Below, piece by piece: positions 16,501-26,304 of a DNA stretch of 64,000 nt; positions within the stretch are counted from its first letter, which is position 1; every line of letters starts with the position of its first letter. Both the position numbers and the translations under genes were made by a program. The notes under the pieces were generated by a model. That model saw only the letters and a program-made list of their open reading frames with translations, did no database searches and was not told the origin of the DNA. Location: positions 5,349,022-5,413,021 of the forward strand of contig NZ_CP030287.1 of assembly GCF_003287935.1 (NCBI RefSeq). The letters are read 5' to 3'. The stretch is from Streptomyces sp. ICC1. GTDB taxonomy: Bacteria; Actinomycetota; Actinomycetes; Streptomycetales; Streptomycetaceae.

Positions 16501-19500
16501 GAGTACACAGCCGGTTCGCAGTACCGCAGCACCGTCTTGGATGCGAATCCGGTCTCGTACTGGCGGCTGAACGAGAGCGAGGGCGAGAACGCGCAGAGTG
16601 ACGCGGTCTCGCGTACCGGCCTGAACGCGGGCCGCTACCGCGACGTCACCCTCGCCAGCGCGGGTGCCATGACGGGGACGGGCAACAAGGCAGCCACATT
16701 CAATGGAACCAACTCCTACATGGAGCTCCCCGAAGCGGCCCTGTCCGCCTCGAAGGTCTTGTCCCTGGAGCTGTGGTTCAAGACGGCCAAGCCCGGTGTC
16801 CTGGTCGGTTTCCAGGACAAGCGGATCACCGACGGCAAGCCGTACATGTGGAACCCGGCCCTCGTCGTGGACACGACCGGCAAGCTCCGTGGTGGTTTCG
16901 AGCTGGCCGGCGAGTGGAAGGCCCCGATCTCCTCGACGGTCACGGTCACCGATGGGGCGTGGCACCACGCGGTTCTCACCAGCAGCGGAACCGGCGAGAC
17001 GCTGTACCTCGACGGGCAGGCTGTCGGTTCCCGCACAGGGACCGTGGACCACAGTGCCAAGACGTTCGCCTACCTCGGCGGCGGATTCTCCAGCGTGGCC
17101 TGGGACGGCAATGCCGCCCAGGAAGTCCGCTACTTCAACGGCAGCATGGACGATGTCGCCGTCTACCACCGGGCCCTGGACGCCGGAACGGTTCGCGCCC
17201 ACTACGACGCACGTACTGGCACCTCCAAGCTGAGCAAGTCCATCCTGCCCTCGGGCCGCACCGGCGCCCAGGTCACGTACGACAACGACACCGAACGTGC
17301 CACCCAGGTCACCGACGAGTCGGGCGGTACCTGGAAGATTTCTCCGCCCCAGTACTCTTCCGGCTCACAGGCGTACACCACTGCCGTCCAGGCGACCGGC
17401 CCCGTCAACTACTGGCGCCTGGGTGACAGCAGCGGCGCCGCCGCGGCCGATGAGATATCCAGCGGCGGCAACGGCTCCTACCACGACGGCGTCACCCTCG
17501 GCTCGGTCGGCACATTCCTGGACGGCGACAACGGCTCGGTCACCCTCGACGGCACCAAGGGAGCCGTCGACGTACCTGCCGAGACCATCGGCGGCGCGAC
17601 CGCCCTCGCAGCCGAAATGTGGTTCCGCACCGACAAGCCCAACGGCGTCCTCCTCGGCCTACAGAACACCGACCTGGCCACCACACCCACCCAGTGGAAC
17701 CCGAGCCTGCTCATCGACGCCGACGGCAAGCTCCGCGGCGAGCTCTGGCGCGGCATCAAGGGCACATCCATCACCAGCACCAACCCGGTGACCGACAACG
17801 CCTGGCACCACGTGGTCCTCACCGGCGGCACCACCGGACAGACCATGTACCTGGACGGCGTAAAAGTCGGATACCAGGCCGGAGCGGTCACTCCGCAGAC
17901 CGTGGTCCAGGCCTACCTCGGCGCCGGCTACTCCCACTGGGCCTGGGACGGACAGCCCGCCGGAGTGCGCTACTTCTCCGGACAGCTCGACGAGGCCGCC
18001 TTCTACGGCAAGGAACTGGACGCCGCCACCGTCGCCGACCACTACAAGGCCCGCACCCGCCTCGTCGCCGGAACCGGCAACCAGTACCAGGGCACGGTCA
18101 TGGCCGACGCCCCCACCAGCTACTGGCAGCTAGACGAGACCACCGGCACCCGCGTCACCAACAAGATCACCGCGAGTGGCGGCAACGGCACCTACACCAA
18201 AACAAAACTGAACACCACGGGCGCCTTCGGCATCGGCGACCGCACCGCAGCCGAATTCACCGGCGACGGCTACGCACGGCTCCCCGGCGCCGGGATCATC
18301 CCCGACACCGACCTCTCCGTCGAACTCTGGTTCAAGACCACCAAGCCGGGTGTGCTCCTCAGCAACCAGGAAAGCCAACTGCCCAACCCCTCTGTGAACT
18401 GGACGCCCGTCCTGTACGTCGGGTCGGACAACAAGCTCCATGGCCAGTACTTCACCGTTGGCTCCACCGCCACCAACACCTCACCCGCCACGGTGACGGA
18501 CGATCAGTGGCACCACGCTGTCGTCACGGCCAAGGGATCCACTCAGACGCTCTACCTCGACGGCACCCAAGTCGCCGAGGCCACCAACGTGCCTGTTCAT
18601 CACCAGGCCAACAACTACACCTACATCGGCGCCGGCTACGCCGGAAACTGGCCTGCCTCCCCAGGCAACCTCAGCTACTTCACAGGCCAGCTGGACGAGG
18701 TCGCCGTCTACCCCAGCCCGCTCACGGGCGAGCAGGTCGCCAAGCACTACAACGCCCGCACCCGCGCCTCCGGCTCCTCTCTCACCGCGACAGTGACGGT
18801 CACGGACCCCATGGGGGCCAAGACCAGCAGCACATATGACGCCGTGCGGGGCCAGCGCCGTACCGCCACCACGAACCCGGATGGCGGTGTGACGACCTAC
18901 GCCTACGACACAGGCGGATTCCTCCACACCGTCACCGACCCCAACGGGCACGCCACCGTTACCGGCCACGACGAGCGCGGCAACACCGTGTCGACGACCA
19001 CCTGCCGCGACGACGACTCCTGCTGGACCTCGTTCATCGACTACTACTACAACGCCGCCGATCTACTGGATCCGCGCAACGGCAAGCCGACCGCCATCCG
19101 TGACGCGCGCTCTGCGGGTCTGGCCGACAACCGCTACCGGACGACCACGTCATACACGCCGCTTGGCCTGACCGACACCGTGACCCTGGCCGACGGCCGC
19201 ACGTCAGCCACCACCTACACCACCGGCACCGAGCCGGCCACCGGCGGCGGCACCACTCCCGCGGGCCTGGTCGCGACGAAGAAGAGCCCGGGCGGAGCGA
19301 CCGCCTCGTACGTGTACTTCGCCTCCGGCGACCTCGCCAAGTCGACAGCCCCCTCAGGCCTCGCCACGACCTACACCTACGACGGCCTGGGCCGCAAACT
19401 CGCCGAGACCCAGACCTCCGACGCCACCCCGACCGGGGTCACGACGACCTACACCTACAACGCCATGTCCCGCGTCGCATCCGAGACGGGCCCCGGCGTC

Positions 19501-22500
19501 AAGAACGAGATCACCGGCACTACCCACACCGCCGCGGTCAACCGCACCTACGACCCGGACGGCCTGCTCCTCACCGAGTCCACCCAGGACACGACCGGCG
19601 GCGACACCACACGGACCACCACCTATCAGTACAACGCCCAGGGCCTCAATGAGAAGGTCACCGATCCAGTTGGCAACGTAACCGCCTTCGCTCACGACCC
19701 CATGGGGCGCGTGGTGCAGGAGACCGACGCGGCGGGCAACGTCGTCACCCACTCCTTCACCAAGCGCGGAAACCTGGCCGAGTCGGTCCTGAAGAACTGG
19801 ACCGGCGACCCTGCCGGCCAGACCCGTGACCTCGTCCTGGTCTCCCACGCCTACGACCCGGCAGGGCGCCTGGCCTCCACCACGGACCCGATGGGCGCCA
19901 CCACCACCTTCACCTACTTCGACGACGGCCGGAAAGCCAAGACGACAGCCAAGGCGGTCACCCAGGCCGACGGCACCACGCACGATATCGTCCTTGAGGC
20001 CAACGACTACGACGGCGCCGGCAACCTCACCAGCCAGACCACCGGCGGCGGCCGCACCACGGTGACCAACACGGTCGACGCCACCGGACGCACCACCCGA
20101 ACCGTCCTAGATCCCAACGGCCTCAACCGGATCACTGCCACGTCCTACAACAGCGACGACCAGGTCACCGAGGCAACGCAGTCGATCGACGGCACGGGCA
20201 AGAAGCTGACCGCCACCACCGAGTACGACATCGCGGGCAACCCGAAGAAGGCGACCGTCACCGACGGCATTACCACCCGCACCAGTACGGCCACCTTCGA
20301 CCAGCGGGGCCTGCCGCTGACCGAAGTCAGCCCGCGCGGCAACACCACCACCAACCGCTACGACGCACTCGGCCGCCTGGTCGAGCAGACCGCCCCGCAG
20401 GTCCAGGCCGAAGAGAACGGCGCCGCGGCAACCGCCGTCACGCCCAAGACCCTCACCGGCTACAACACCTTCGCCGAAGCCACCGACACGCGTGACGCCC
20501 GGGGCATGGTGACCCGCACCGAGACCGACAAACTGGGCCGTGCCACGGCCGTCACGCTCCCGGACTACACCCCGCCCGGCGGAACCAAGATCACCGGCGT
20601 TGCCCGCACGAGCTACGACCAGCTCGGCAACCCGGCCTCGCAAACCGACCCCCTGGGCCGAGCGACGTACTTCACCTATGACCAGCTGGGCAACCTGACC
20701 AGCAAGACCGACCCTGCACTTACCGGAACAACGGCCCTGCAGGCTCCGGGAACCAACACGCTCAACGGGGCCGCCACCGCCCTGTCCGGAGGCGGGGTCA
20801 GCACCTACAGCTGGACGCCCACCGGTCTCCAGCTCTCCGTGACGGACCCGACCGGTTCTCGTAACGAGGCCACCTACGACCAGCTCGGCCGCAACCTGAC
20901 CTCGACCATCGTCGAACGCAAGCCCACCCTCAAAAACTTGGTCTCCCGCTACACCTGGGACGACGCCAGCAACCAGACAATCTCCAAGAGCCCTGCCGGA
21001 CGCACCACCACGGCCACGCACAACACGGCCGGTGAGGTCCTGACAGTGACCGACCCTCTGGGCGGCATCACCAAGTCGGCCTACGACGGCCTCGGCCGCA
21101 CGACCGAAACCACCGACGCCACCGGCCGCAAGACCACAACCGCCTACAACGTCCTGGGCCAGCCCACAGCCACCACCGACTTCGGCACGGGTACCACCGC
21201 ACTGCGTACCGCCTCCTCCGAGTACGACGCCGACGGCAACGTGACAGCATCCACCTCGGCCACCGGATCGCGCCGCACCTACACCTACGACGCGCTCGGC
21301 CGCATGACCAAGCAGATCGAACCGGTCACAGCGACGGACTCCATCACGACCACCTTCGGCTACGACGCGGCGAGCAACCGTACCCGCCTGACCGACGGCC
21401 GCGGCAAGGCGACGTACTACACCTTCACCCCCTGGGGCCTGCCGGAATCGACCATCGAACCCGCCACCACCCAGCACTGGACCCCGGACGTCCGAACCTG
21501 GACCACCAGCTACGACGCCGCAGGACAGCCGGTCTCCGAACTCCTGCCCGGCAACGTCAAGCGCCAGCGCACCTACGACGCCCTCGGCCGCCTCACAGGC
21601 GAGACCGGCAGCGGCACAGCCGTCGCCACCCGCCCCCGCACCCTCTCCTACGACCTCGCAGGCCGCATGACGGGCTCCGGCACTGACAGCGTCCTGGCCG
21701 CCAACACCTACACCTACAACGACCGCGGCCAGCTCCTGAACTCCGACGGCCCCTCCGGCAAGTCCGCCTACACCTACGACGCTGACGGCAACATGGCCTC
21801 GCGCACCGACGCGGCCGGCACAACGGCGTTCACCTACGACACGGGCGGCCGCCTCGACACCAGCACCGACCCCCTGACCGGCACCCAGGTCCGCAGCGAC
21901 TACGACGCGGCTGGCCGGCCCACGGTCGAGCAGTACGCCCGCCCCGCCACCGGCGGTACCTACACGATCAGTGCCAACCGCACCTACTCCTACGACAGTC
22001 TGGGCCGCCTTAACAAGGACACCGTCACCCGCACCGCAGGTGGCGACGTCCAGGGCCAGGCCTACGACTACGACCTCTCCGACCAGCTGGTGAAGAAGAC
22101 CACCACCGGCACGGCGGGCGCAGCCGCCAACACCTACACCTACGACCTTGCCGGCCGCATGACCTCATGGAACGACGGGACGACCAACACCCCCTACGAA
22201 TGGGACAAGGCCGGCAACCTCACCAAGCGCGGCGCCTTCACAGGCACCTATGACGCACGCAACCGCCTGGAAACCTGGGGCACCGAAACCTACGCCTACA
22301 GCGCCCGCGGCAGCGAGAAGACCATCACCGACTCCGCGGACGCCAACGCCACACAGCAGATCCAGTCCGATGCCTTCGAACGCACCATCACCAATGGCAC
22401 CAGCACCTTCACCTACGACAGCCTCGACCGCGTCCTGACCCACAACACAAAGCCCTTCACCTACGACGGCGGCTCCAACAACCTGGTCACCGACGCCACC

Positions 22501-24006
22501 ACCAGCTACACCCGCACCCCCGCCGGCTCCGTCCTCTCCACCGCCACAACTGGCCAGACCGGCACCGCACGCCTTGCCGTCACAGACCAGCACGACGACC
22601 TCGTCGCCAGCCTCACTCCGGACGGCAGCGCCCTCGCCGGCTCCCGCAACTACGACCCGTTCGGTAAGACCACCGCCACCAGCGGCGCCAACCCCAACAT
22701 CGGATACCAGTCTGGCTGGACCGACCCCAGCACCGACGAAGTCAACATGGCCGCCCGCTGGTACCAGCCCGGCATCGGCAGCTTCACCAGCCGCGACACC
22801 TGGCAACTCGACCCGAACCCCTCCGTCCAGGCAAACCGCTACACCTACGCCAACGCAAGCCCGCTCAACGGAACCGACCCCACAGGACACCAATCAACCG
22901 ATCAGTTGGAGAGGAAGGCTGCGGGCCAGCGAGCAGCGAGCGCGGCGGCAGACCGGGTGAGTCTGCCTAGGTTCACCAAGACGTATGGATCCTTCGGCTG
23001 GTCGAAAAGGCTCCCGGGGTGGCTCAAGTACGGCGGGTACTACCAGACCGTATCCATTGCGGGCCCGAGTGTTGGCGCCTCGCCTTGGACCATGCCCCGC
23101 CAGATGTGCAATCACTGGATGTGCGGAACAGGATCGGCTCCCAGCGTCGTGGGAATAATCGGTGACGCTGCCAGCGGATCGCGCGGTGGCGGACCCTGCC
23201 GCACCAGGTGCGCCCTTCCGTACTCCCCTCCGGGCGATGGAGATCCCAACAAGGATAAATATCCGCCGATCATTACACCTGTGCATGTTCCCGAAATCGA
23301 CACCGATGCTATTGACGACGCGCAATGGACGGAAGATGACGGCTGGCAGGCTGTTTTCGGATCCTCCGATTTTCTCAAGTTTTTCGAGGACGGTCCTGGA
23401 TTTAATCCGGATGGGGATATTTCGGCAGACTACGGCCTGGGTCTTCATCTAACCGTCGATCAAGCGACTGAAGGAAGCTTCGGGAGTTCACCCGTCGACA
23501 GAGGCGGATGCAAGAAAGGAAATTCGGCCATATATTACGCGCCGCTTGATGCGCTTGGCCGAGCCCAAGGTGCGCGAGCTTGCCTTAATAAAGGGGATTA
23601 TAATTATTTGGATGATAAAATGAACTGGAAATTCGACACTCAGGAAACAAATTTGGTTGGAACGGGGACGGAGTTCCCTTTCGATCGGAATTCTGGCTGG
23701 AATAACCAGCCGCGAGGTTGGGGGCCGGGGCGAGGGCTGCAGCGTGGCCACTTGATAGCCAAGTCCCTCGGGGGTTCTGGCGAGGATGCTCGGAATTTGG
23801 TCCCGTTGTACAACAAATCAAATTCCCCCGATATGGCAAGTTATGAAAGGGATCTGGCGAGGCGCGTGGAAGGTGGGGAGACGATATACTACAGCGTCAC
23901 TCCGAAGTATGTCGGAACCAATCCCATCCCTGTCCGTGTCTACTTGGGCTGGATAGGAGATAGGGAAGGTGCAGGTTTCGCAATAATAGAAAACTATCAA
24001 CACTAG
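13540..24006 (+). CDS. Giant secreted RHS/YD-repeat polymorphic toxin with nuclease tip
   Basis: About 3,488 residues. I choose GTG 13540 (GGGGG six bases upstream, clean signal peptide ending ALA-AN) over the TTG five codons earlier. In order: signal peptide (~1-28); beta-rich N-terminal region; a DNRLRE-type jelly-roll (~370-545); an Ig-like domain (~550-670); an RHS N-terminal domain (~775-865); three LamG/concanavalin-like repeats (~994-1225, 1277-1504, 1516-1742); dozens of YD repeats (to ~3050); the RHS core (ending NRYTYANASPLNGTDPTGH, ~3118); then a ~370-residue tip. The tip contains RGHLIAKSLGGSGEDARNLVPLY (about residue 3402) and YYSVTPKYVG, the hallmarks of the DNA/RNA non-specific endonuclease family. 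The YD shell would encapsulate and release the tip, which acts in competitor cells. Its GC content falls sharply in the tip and the following gene, as expected of exchanged toxin-immunity cassettes. Confidence 0.93.
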   Translation: MRIARPSVVVIAFVMAVLAGTEQAALAANQWVVAAKGSGAGERPGQAWGSARGRSHDASGNVTGAAAGGGRSGAQKAPGELPADGGSLQIELGTEPKPPAPVPFTTVPAPVVPEPKGFDSNASTEVTTERAERARTFLNKDGTYTTRFYNEPVNFLAPDGKWNVIDARLTKPAGARTMSVGGAGWETQSTQDVVRFAEYADAESLAILGMSGTVSIGYGIEGAAHSAGTVDGSVITYPEVRKSSDVVLIAGSDSVKETLILKDKSAPTQWRFPLALNGLTAKLDGLGGIAFTDAAGKQQGWMPAGWMEDSKRAENSNEGVISSGVTYTLETSGNRQILVATLDAQWLSAPERVFPVKVDPSVTGVSSTSGTYVEHPYNQNFASDTNIKAGTYDGGGHKAAGFLKFDGLGSGAMKNGYVVAAKLSLYNTWSSSCTARPVTVHQITSNWSESSTSAWPGPATGPALGSKSFAHGWRPDGTNTWSCGPAWEGIPLGPDGRQLVDDWTHNRKPNYGLAVKASDTDSKSWKNFGSDDYPNGAPSLDVTWTSYGAVYQAGGFVQPMTATSEGRFKATVTNQGQATWSKNANYKLRYDLFDANNNLINRNGDWSKVRWTDMPQDVPPGGSVTVDAAIAPLTPGTYTLVWTMDDYGSTSFVDQGVPGMPIRVDAVNIPPYLTGAAPPSGSLSDTLTPTLWISAEDKDRYPSALTYTFEVCEVEGADTRKNCRQSPAAPSQSWAVPAGWLSWSKTYAWYGYANDGQAQSAQTQPSILTPQVPQPAITSHLGGSDSSHGFGERAGNYTTAATDAAVPVVGPDLAVTRTYNSQDPRQNNAFGTGWATRWDMRAKAEADGNVVITLAAGSQIRFGRNNDGTYSAPSGSMGVLTAVTGGWTLRDASGALYTFDTAGLLTKAADGNGREQLLTYTGGLLTKATDALSKRALTFTWSVGRVSSVSTDAIGPGSPALKWTYTYSNGRLAKVCPPTSTTACTLYEYTAGSQYRSTVLDANPVSYWRLNESEGENAQSDAVSRTGLNAGRYRDVTLASAGAMTGTGNKAATFNGTNSYMELPEAALSASKVLSLELWFKTAKPGVLVGFQDKRITDGKPYMWNPALVVDTTGKLRGGFELAGEWKAPISSTVTVTDGAWHHAVLTSSGTGETLYLDGQAVGSRTGTVDHSAKTFAYLGGGFSSVAWDGNAAQEVRYFNGSMDDVAVYHRALDAGTVRAHYDARTGTSKLSKSILPSGRTGAQVTYDNDTERATQVTDESGGTWKISPPQYSSGSQAYTTAVQATGPVNYWRLGDSSGAAAADEISSGGNGSYHDGVTLGSVGTFLDGDNGSVTLDGTKGAVDVPAETIGGATALAAEMWFRTDKPNGVLLGLQNTDLATTPTQWNPSLLIDADGKLRGELWRGIKGTSITSTNPVTDNAWHHVVLTGGTTGQTMYLDGVKVGYQAGAVTPQTVVQAYLGAGYSHWAWDGQPAGVRYFSGQLDEAAFYGKELDAATVADHYKARTRLVAGTGNQYQGTVMADAPTSYWQLDETTGTRVTNKITASGGNGTYTKTKLNTTGAFGIGDRTAAEFTGDGYARLPGAGIIPDTDLSVELWFKTTKPGVLLSNQESQLPNPSVNWTPVLYVGSDNKLHGQYFTVGSTATNTSPATVTDDQWHHAVVTAKGSTQTLYLDGTQVAEATNVPVHHQANNYTYIGAGYAGNWPASPGNLSYFTGQLDEVAVYPSPLTGEQVAKHYNARTRASGSSLTATVTVTDPMGAKTSSTYDAVRGQRRTATTNPDGGVTTYAYDTGGFLHTVTDPNGHATVTGHDERGNTVSTTTCRDDDSCWTSFIDYYYNAADLLDPRNGKPTAIRDARSAGLADNRYRTTTSYTPLGLTDTVTLADGRTSATTYTTGTEPATGGGTTPAGLVATKKSPGGATASYVYFASGDLAKSTAPSGLATTYTYDGLGRKLAETQTSDATPTGVTTTYTYNAMSRVASETGPGVKNEITGTTHTAAVNRTYDPDGLLLTESTQDTTGGDTTRTTTYQYNAQGLNEKVTDPVGNVTAFAHDPMGRVVQETDAAGNVVTHSFTKRGNLAESVLKNWTGDPAGQTRDLVLVSHAYDPAGRLASTTDPMGATTTFTYFDDGRKAKTTAKAVTQADGTTHDIVLEANDYDGAGNLTSQTTGGGRTTVTNTVDATGRTTRTVLDPNGLNRITATSYNSDDQVTEATQSIDGTGKKLTATTEYDIAGNPKKATVTDGITTRTSTATFDQRGLPLTEVSPRGNTTTNRYDALGRLVEQTAPQVQAEENGAAATAVTPKTLTGYNTFAEATDTRDARGMVTRTETDKLGRATAVTLPDYTPPGGTKITGVARTSYDQLGNPASQTDPLGRATYFTYDQLGNLTSKTDPALTGTTALQAPGTNTLNGAATALSGGGVSTYSWTPTGLQLSVTDPTGSRNEATYDQLGRNLTSTIVERKPTLKNLVSRYTWDDASNQTISKSPAGRTTTATHNTAGEVLTVTDPLGGITKSAYDGLGRTTETTDATGRKTTTAYNVLGQPTATTDFGTGTTALRTASSEYDADGNVTASTSATGSRRTYTYDALGRMTKQIEPVTATDSITTTFGYDAASNRTRLTDGRGKATYYTFTPWGLPESTIEPATTQHWTPDVRTWTTSYDAAGQPVSELLPGNVKRQRTYDALGRLTGETGSGTAVATRPRTLSYDLAGRMTGSGTDSVLAANTYTYNDRGQLLNSDGPSGKSAYTYDADGNMASRTDAAGTTAFTYDTGGRLDTSTDPLTGTQVRSDYDAAGRPTVEQYARPATGGTYTISANRTYSYDSLGRLNKDTVTRTAGGDVQGQAYDYDLSDQLVKKTTTGTAGAAANTYTYDLAGRMTSWNDGTTNTPYEWDKAGNLTKRGAFTGTYDARNRLETWGTETYAYSARGSEKTITDSADANATQQIQSDAFERTITNGTSTFTYDSLDRVLTHNTKPFTYDGGSNNLVTDATTSYTRTPAGSVLSTATTGQTGTARLAVTDQHDDLVASLTPDGSALAGSRNYDPFGKTTATSGANPNIGYQSGWTDPSTDEVNMAARWYQPGIGSFTSRDTWQLDPNPSVQANRYTYANASPLNGTDPTGHQSTDQLERKAAGQRAASAAADRVSLPRFTKTYGSFGWSKRLPGWLKYGGYYQTVSIAGPSVGASPWTMPRQMCNHWMCGTGSAPSVVGIIGDAASGSRGGGPCRTRCALPYSPPGDGDPNKDKYPPIITPVHVPEIDTDAIDDAQWTEDDGWQAVFGSSDFLKFFEDGPGFNPDGDISADYGLGLHLTVDQATEGSFGSSPVDRGGCKKGNSAIYYAPLDALGRAQGARACLNKGDYNYLDDKMNWKFDTQETNLVGTGTEFPFDRNSGWNNQPRGWGPGRGLQRGHLIAKSLGGSGEDARNLVPLYNKSNSPDMASYERDLARRVEGGETIYYSVTPKYVGTNPIPVRVYLGWIGDREGAGFAIIENYQH

Positions 24007-24030
24007 GGATTAGAAGGGTGTGATGTCGTT

Positions 24031-24552
24031 ATGAACTGGGTGGATAGGGTCGTCGAGGCGCTTCAGTGGAACCGCCTATCGATTCGAATTGCGTGGGATG
24101 ACATTGAAAGCGAATTGCGCTGCGCGCTGCCTGAGGATTTCAAGGAGGTTTGTGAAATTTTCGGGCGCGGAACGTTTAGCGGATTCCTTGAGGTGGCCTC
24201 TTCTTCGGGTGGGTCCGATTCAATGCTTCGCGATCAGTGGTATTCGTTGCAGCGAATTGTCGAAGTGAATAGTCTTGCTGCGGCGGACATTCTGAGGTTC
24301 GGTGTCTATCGGCCCGGATCTGCAGGGTTGCTCCCGTGGGCTGATACATACTCGGAATGTCAGATCTATTGGCTGGCCGACCCTGGCCCGTCGAGTGCAT
24401 GGCCGATCGTTGTCCAGAATTCCGAGGGGGAATGGTCAGAGTTCCGCATGTCGGCCTCTGAGTTTATTTTCAAAGTTCTGGTCGAAGTTGATTTCCCGAT
24501 TGGTGTTGCGGAATATGGGCCGCCTTACTATGAGCTCGTAGCACGATCATGA
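24031..24552 (+). CDS. SUKH (SMI1/KNR4) family immunity protein
   Basis: 173 residues starting 24 bp after the toxin stop, with AGAAGGG upstream of ATG 24031. LPEDFKEVCEIFGRGTFSGFLEV (residues ~34-56) is the SUKH signature, followed by the usual strand-helix arrangement with Trp-rich segments (LLPWADTYSECQIYWLADP; WPIVVQNSEGEW). SUKH proteins are the commonest immunity proteins for nuclease toxins, binding and blocking the toxin tip in the producing cell. It shares the low-GC composition of the toxin tip, so the two were probably acquired together. The exact pairing is inferred from adjacency. Confidence 0.85.
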   Translation: MNWVDRVVEALQWNRLSIRIAWDDIESELRCALPEDFKEVCEIFGRGTFSGFLEVASSSGGSDSMLRDQWYSLQRIVEVNSLAAADILRFGVYRPGSAGLLPWADTYSECQIYWLADPGPSSAWPIVVQNSEGEWSEFRMSASEFIFKVLVEVDFPIGVAEYGPPYYELVARS

Positions 24553-24971
24553 GGCGGGTTTGTGGCGTCTCCAGCAGGTGAGGCTGGCTGCATACGGCAG
24601 AAGCAGGAACGGTTGTCGGTAGATTCTGGGTTCTGGCACAGATCTTGGGGAGCGATCGCGGAGAGTCATAGCGGTGTTCGAGGATGAGCGTGCTGTCTGA
24701 TTGAGTCGTGACGCCTACTCAGCGAACCCAGTGGCTTGGCTGGCGCGGCTCATCATGTAGCCGTCCGAATGTTCGGGGCGCAAGTGCTCCGAGCGGGACT
24801 GGAGGATGTCTAGTGCTGTGACCGGGAAGGTTCGCCGGGTTGCTCGTGGTGCTGGTTGGAAAGGAGTTCTCCAATCAGCGTGGGGAGGCGGGATGGCGCA
24901 ACCGGTCCGGGTTCGCGGGCTGACCGAGCAGGAGGGGCCCCGCCCTGAGCCGATTCCACCGAGGACACGAC
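24553..24971. other. Non-coding region right of the toxin-immunity pair
   Basis: 419 bp without a supportable gene. The left part (24553-24800) looks like degraded sequence of mixed composition. A solo MITE end sits at 24810-24845. The last 20 bases (ccaccgaggacacgac) supply a plausible GAGGA ribosome site for the monooxygenase at 24972. Confidence 0.4.
24810..24845 (+). repeat. Solo MITE terminal repeat
   Basis: ctagtgctgtgaccgggaag and following bases match the left terminus of the MITE at 26305 over about 35 bp. No partner right end is nearby, so this is a single retained end. It lies upstream of the monooxygenase gene, making the same repeat flank that gene on both sides. Confidence 0.7.
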
Positions 24972-26303
24972 ATGACCGCACCCCGGACCCTCCACCTCAA
25001 CGCCTTCCTCATGAACGCCGGCCACCACGACGCCGCCTGGCGGCACCCGGCCAGCAGCCCCGAACGGGTCACCGACCTGCGCTACTTCCAGGAGCTGGCC
25101 AGGACCGCCGAGCGCGGGCGGCTCGACTCGATCTTCTTCGCCGACGGGCTCGCCCTCTGGGGCAAGGCCCGCTACAACGCCCTCGGCGGGTTCGAGCCGC
25201 TCACGCTGCTCTCCGCCATCGCGGCCGTCACCGAGCACATCGGGCTCATCGCGACCGTCTCCACCACCTTCAACGAGCCCTTCCACACCGCCCGGAAGTT
25301 CGCCTCCCTCGACCACATCAGCAACGGCCGGGCCGGCTGGAACATCGTGACCTCCGGCACCGTCGACGAGGCCCGCAACTTCAACCAGGACGAGCACCTG
25401 GCGCACAACCTCCGCTACGACCGCGCCCGCGAGTTCCTCGACGTGGCCACCAAGCTCTGGGACAGCTGGGAAGACGACGCGATCGTCCTCGACAAGGAAG
25501 CCGGCATCTATGCCGACACCGACAAGCTGCACCCCGCCGCCCACCGGGGCGAGTACTTCGGCGTGGCCGGCCCGCTCAACGTCCCCCGCTCCCCGCAGGG
25601 CCACCCGCTGCTGGTCCAGGCCGGCTCCTCCGAGGACGGCAAGGAGTTCGCCGCCCAGTACGCCGAGGCCGTCTTCACCGCCCAGCAGACCCTGGCCGAC
25701 GGCCAGACCTTCTACAAGGACCTCAAGTCGCGGCTCGCCAAGTACGGCCGCGCCGAGGACGACCTCCTCGTCCTGCCGGGCATCGCCCCCGTCATCGGGT
25801 CCACCGAAGCCGAGGCCAAGGCCCTGGAGCAGGAGCTCACCGACCTGCAGGTGCCGGAGTACGGGCTCGCCCAGCTCTCCGGGATGCTCGGCACCGACCT
25901 CACCGGGCTGCCGCTGGACGGGCCGCTGCCCGACCTCCCCGAGGAGCGGGACATCAACGGCAACAAGAGCCGCTTCACGCTCGTCGCCGAACTCGCCCGC
26001 CGCGACGGCCTCACCCTGCGCCAGCTGATCGCCCGCCTCGGTGCCGGCCGCGGCCACCGGGTCTTCGCCGGCACGCCCGAGCAGATCGCCGACCAGCTGG
26101 AGGAGTGGTTCACCCAGGGCGCCGCGGACGGCTTCAACATCATGGCGCCCGTCCTGCCCACCGGACTCACCGACTTCGTCGACCAGGTCGTCCCGATCCT
26201 CCAGCGCCGCGGCCTCTTCCGCACCGAGTACACCGGCCGGACCCTGCGCGAGAACTACGGGCTGGCCCGGCCCGCCAACCGCCACGCGGGGGCCACGGCG
26301 TGA
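24972..26303 (+). CDS. FMN-dependent monooxygenase, NtaA/SnaA/DszA family
   Basis: 443 residues, the normal length of the family. LLM-type TIM-barrel flavoprotein: N-terminal LHLNAFLMNAGHHDAAWRHP; RLDSIFFADGL; the glycine-rich segment LDHISNGRAGWNIVTSGTVDEARNFNQ, which is diagnostic for the NtaA/SnaA/SoxA/DszA subgroup; and PLLVQAGSSEDGKEFAAQYAEAVFTAQ near the phosphate site. These enzymes are the oxygenase half of two-component systems and oxidise nitrilotriacetate, dibenzothiophene sulfone or sulfonate-like substrates using FMNH2 from a separate reductase. No flavin reductase gene is adjacent; the next genes encode an FAD oxidoreductase and ferredoxin. The substrate is not predictable from sequence. 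Confidence 0.88.
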   Translation: MTAPRTLHLNAFLMNAGHHDAAWRHPASSPERVTDLRYFQELARTAERGRLDSIFFADGLALWGKARYNALGGFEPLTLLSAIAAVTEHIGLIATVSTTFNEPFHTARKFASLDHISNGRAGWNIVTSGTVDEARNFNQDEHLAHNLRYDRAREFLDVATKLWDSWEDDAIVLDKEAGIYADTDKLHPAAHRGEYFGVAGPLNVPRSPQGHPLLVQAGSSEDGKEFAAQYAEAVFTAQQTLADGQTFYKDLKSRLAKYGRAEDDLLVLPGIAPVIGSTEAEAKALEQELTDLQVPEYGLAQLSGMLGTDLTGLPLDGPLPDLPEERDINGNKSRFTLVAELARRDGLTLRQLIARLGAGRGHRVFAGTPEQIADQLEEWFTQGAADGFNIMAPVLPTGLTDFVDQVVPILQRRGLFRTEYTGRTLRENYGLARPANRHAGATA

Positions 26304-26304
26304 G

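Noticed and set aside
18800..22700. Possible CRISPR or tandem DNA array in the RHS gene
   Set aside because: The periodicity is the amino-acid YD repeat; units are degenerate and in frame, with no constant repeat and unique spacers.
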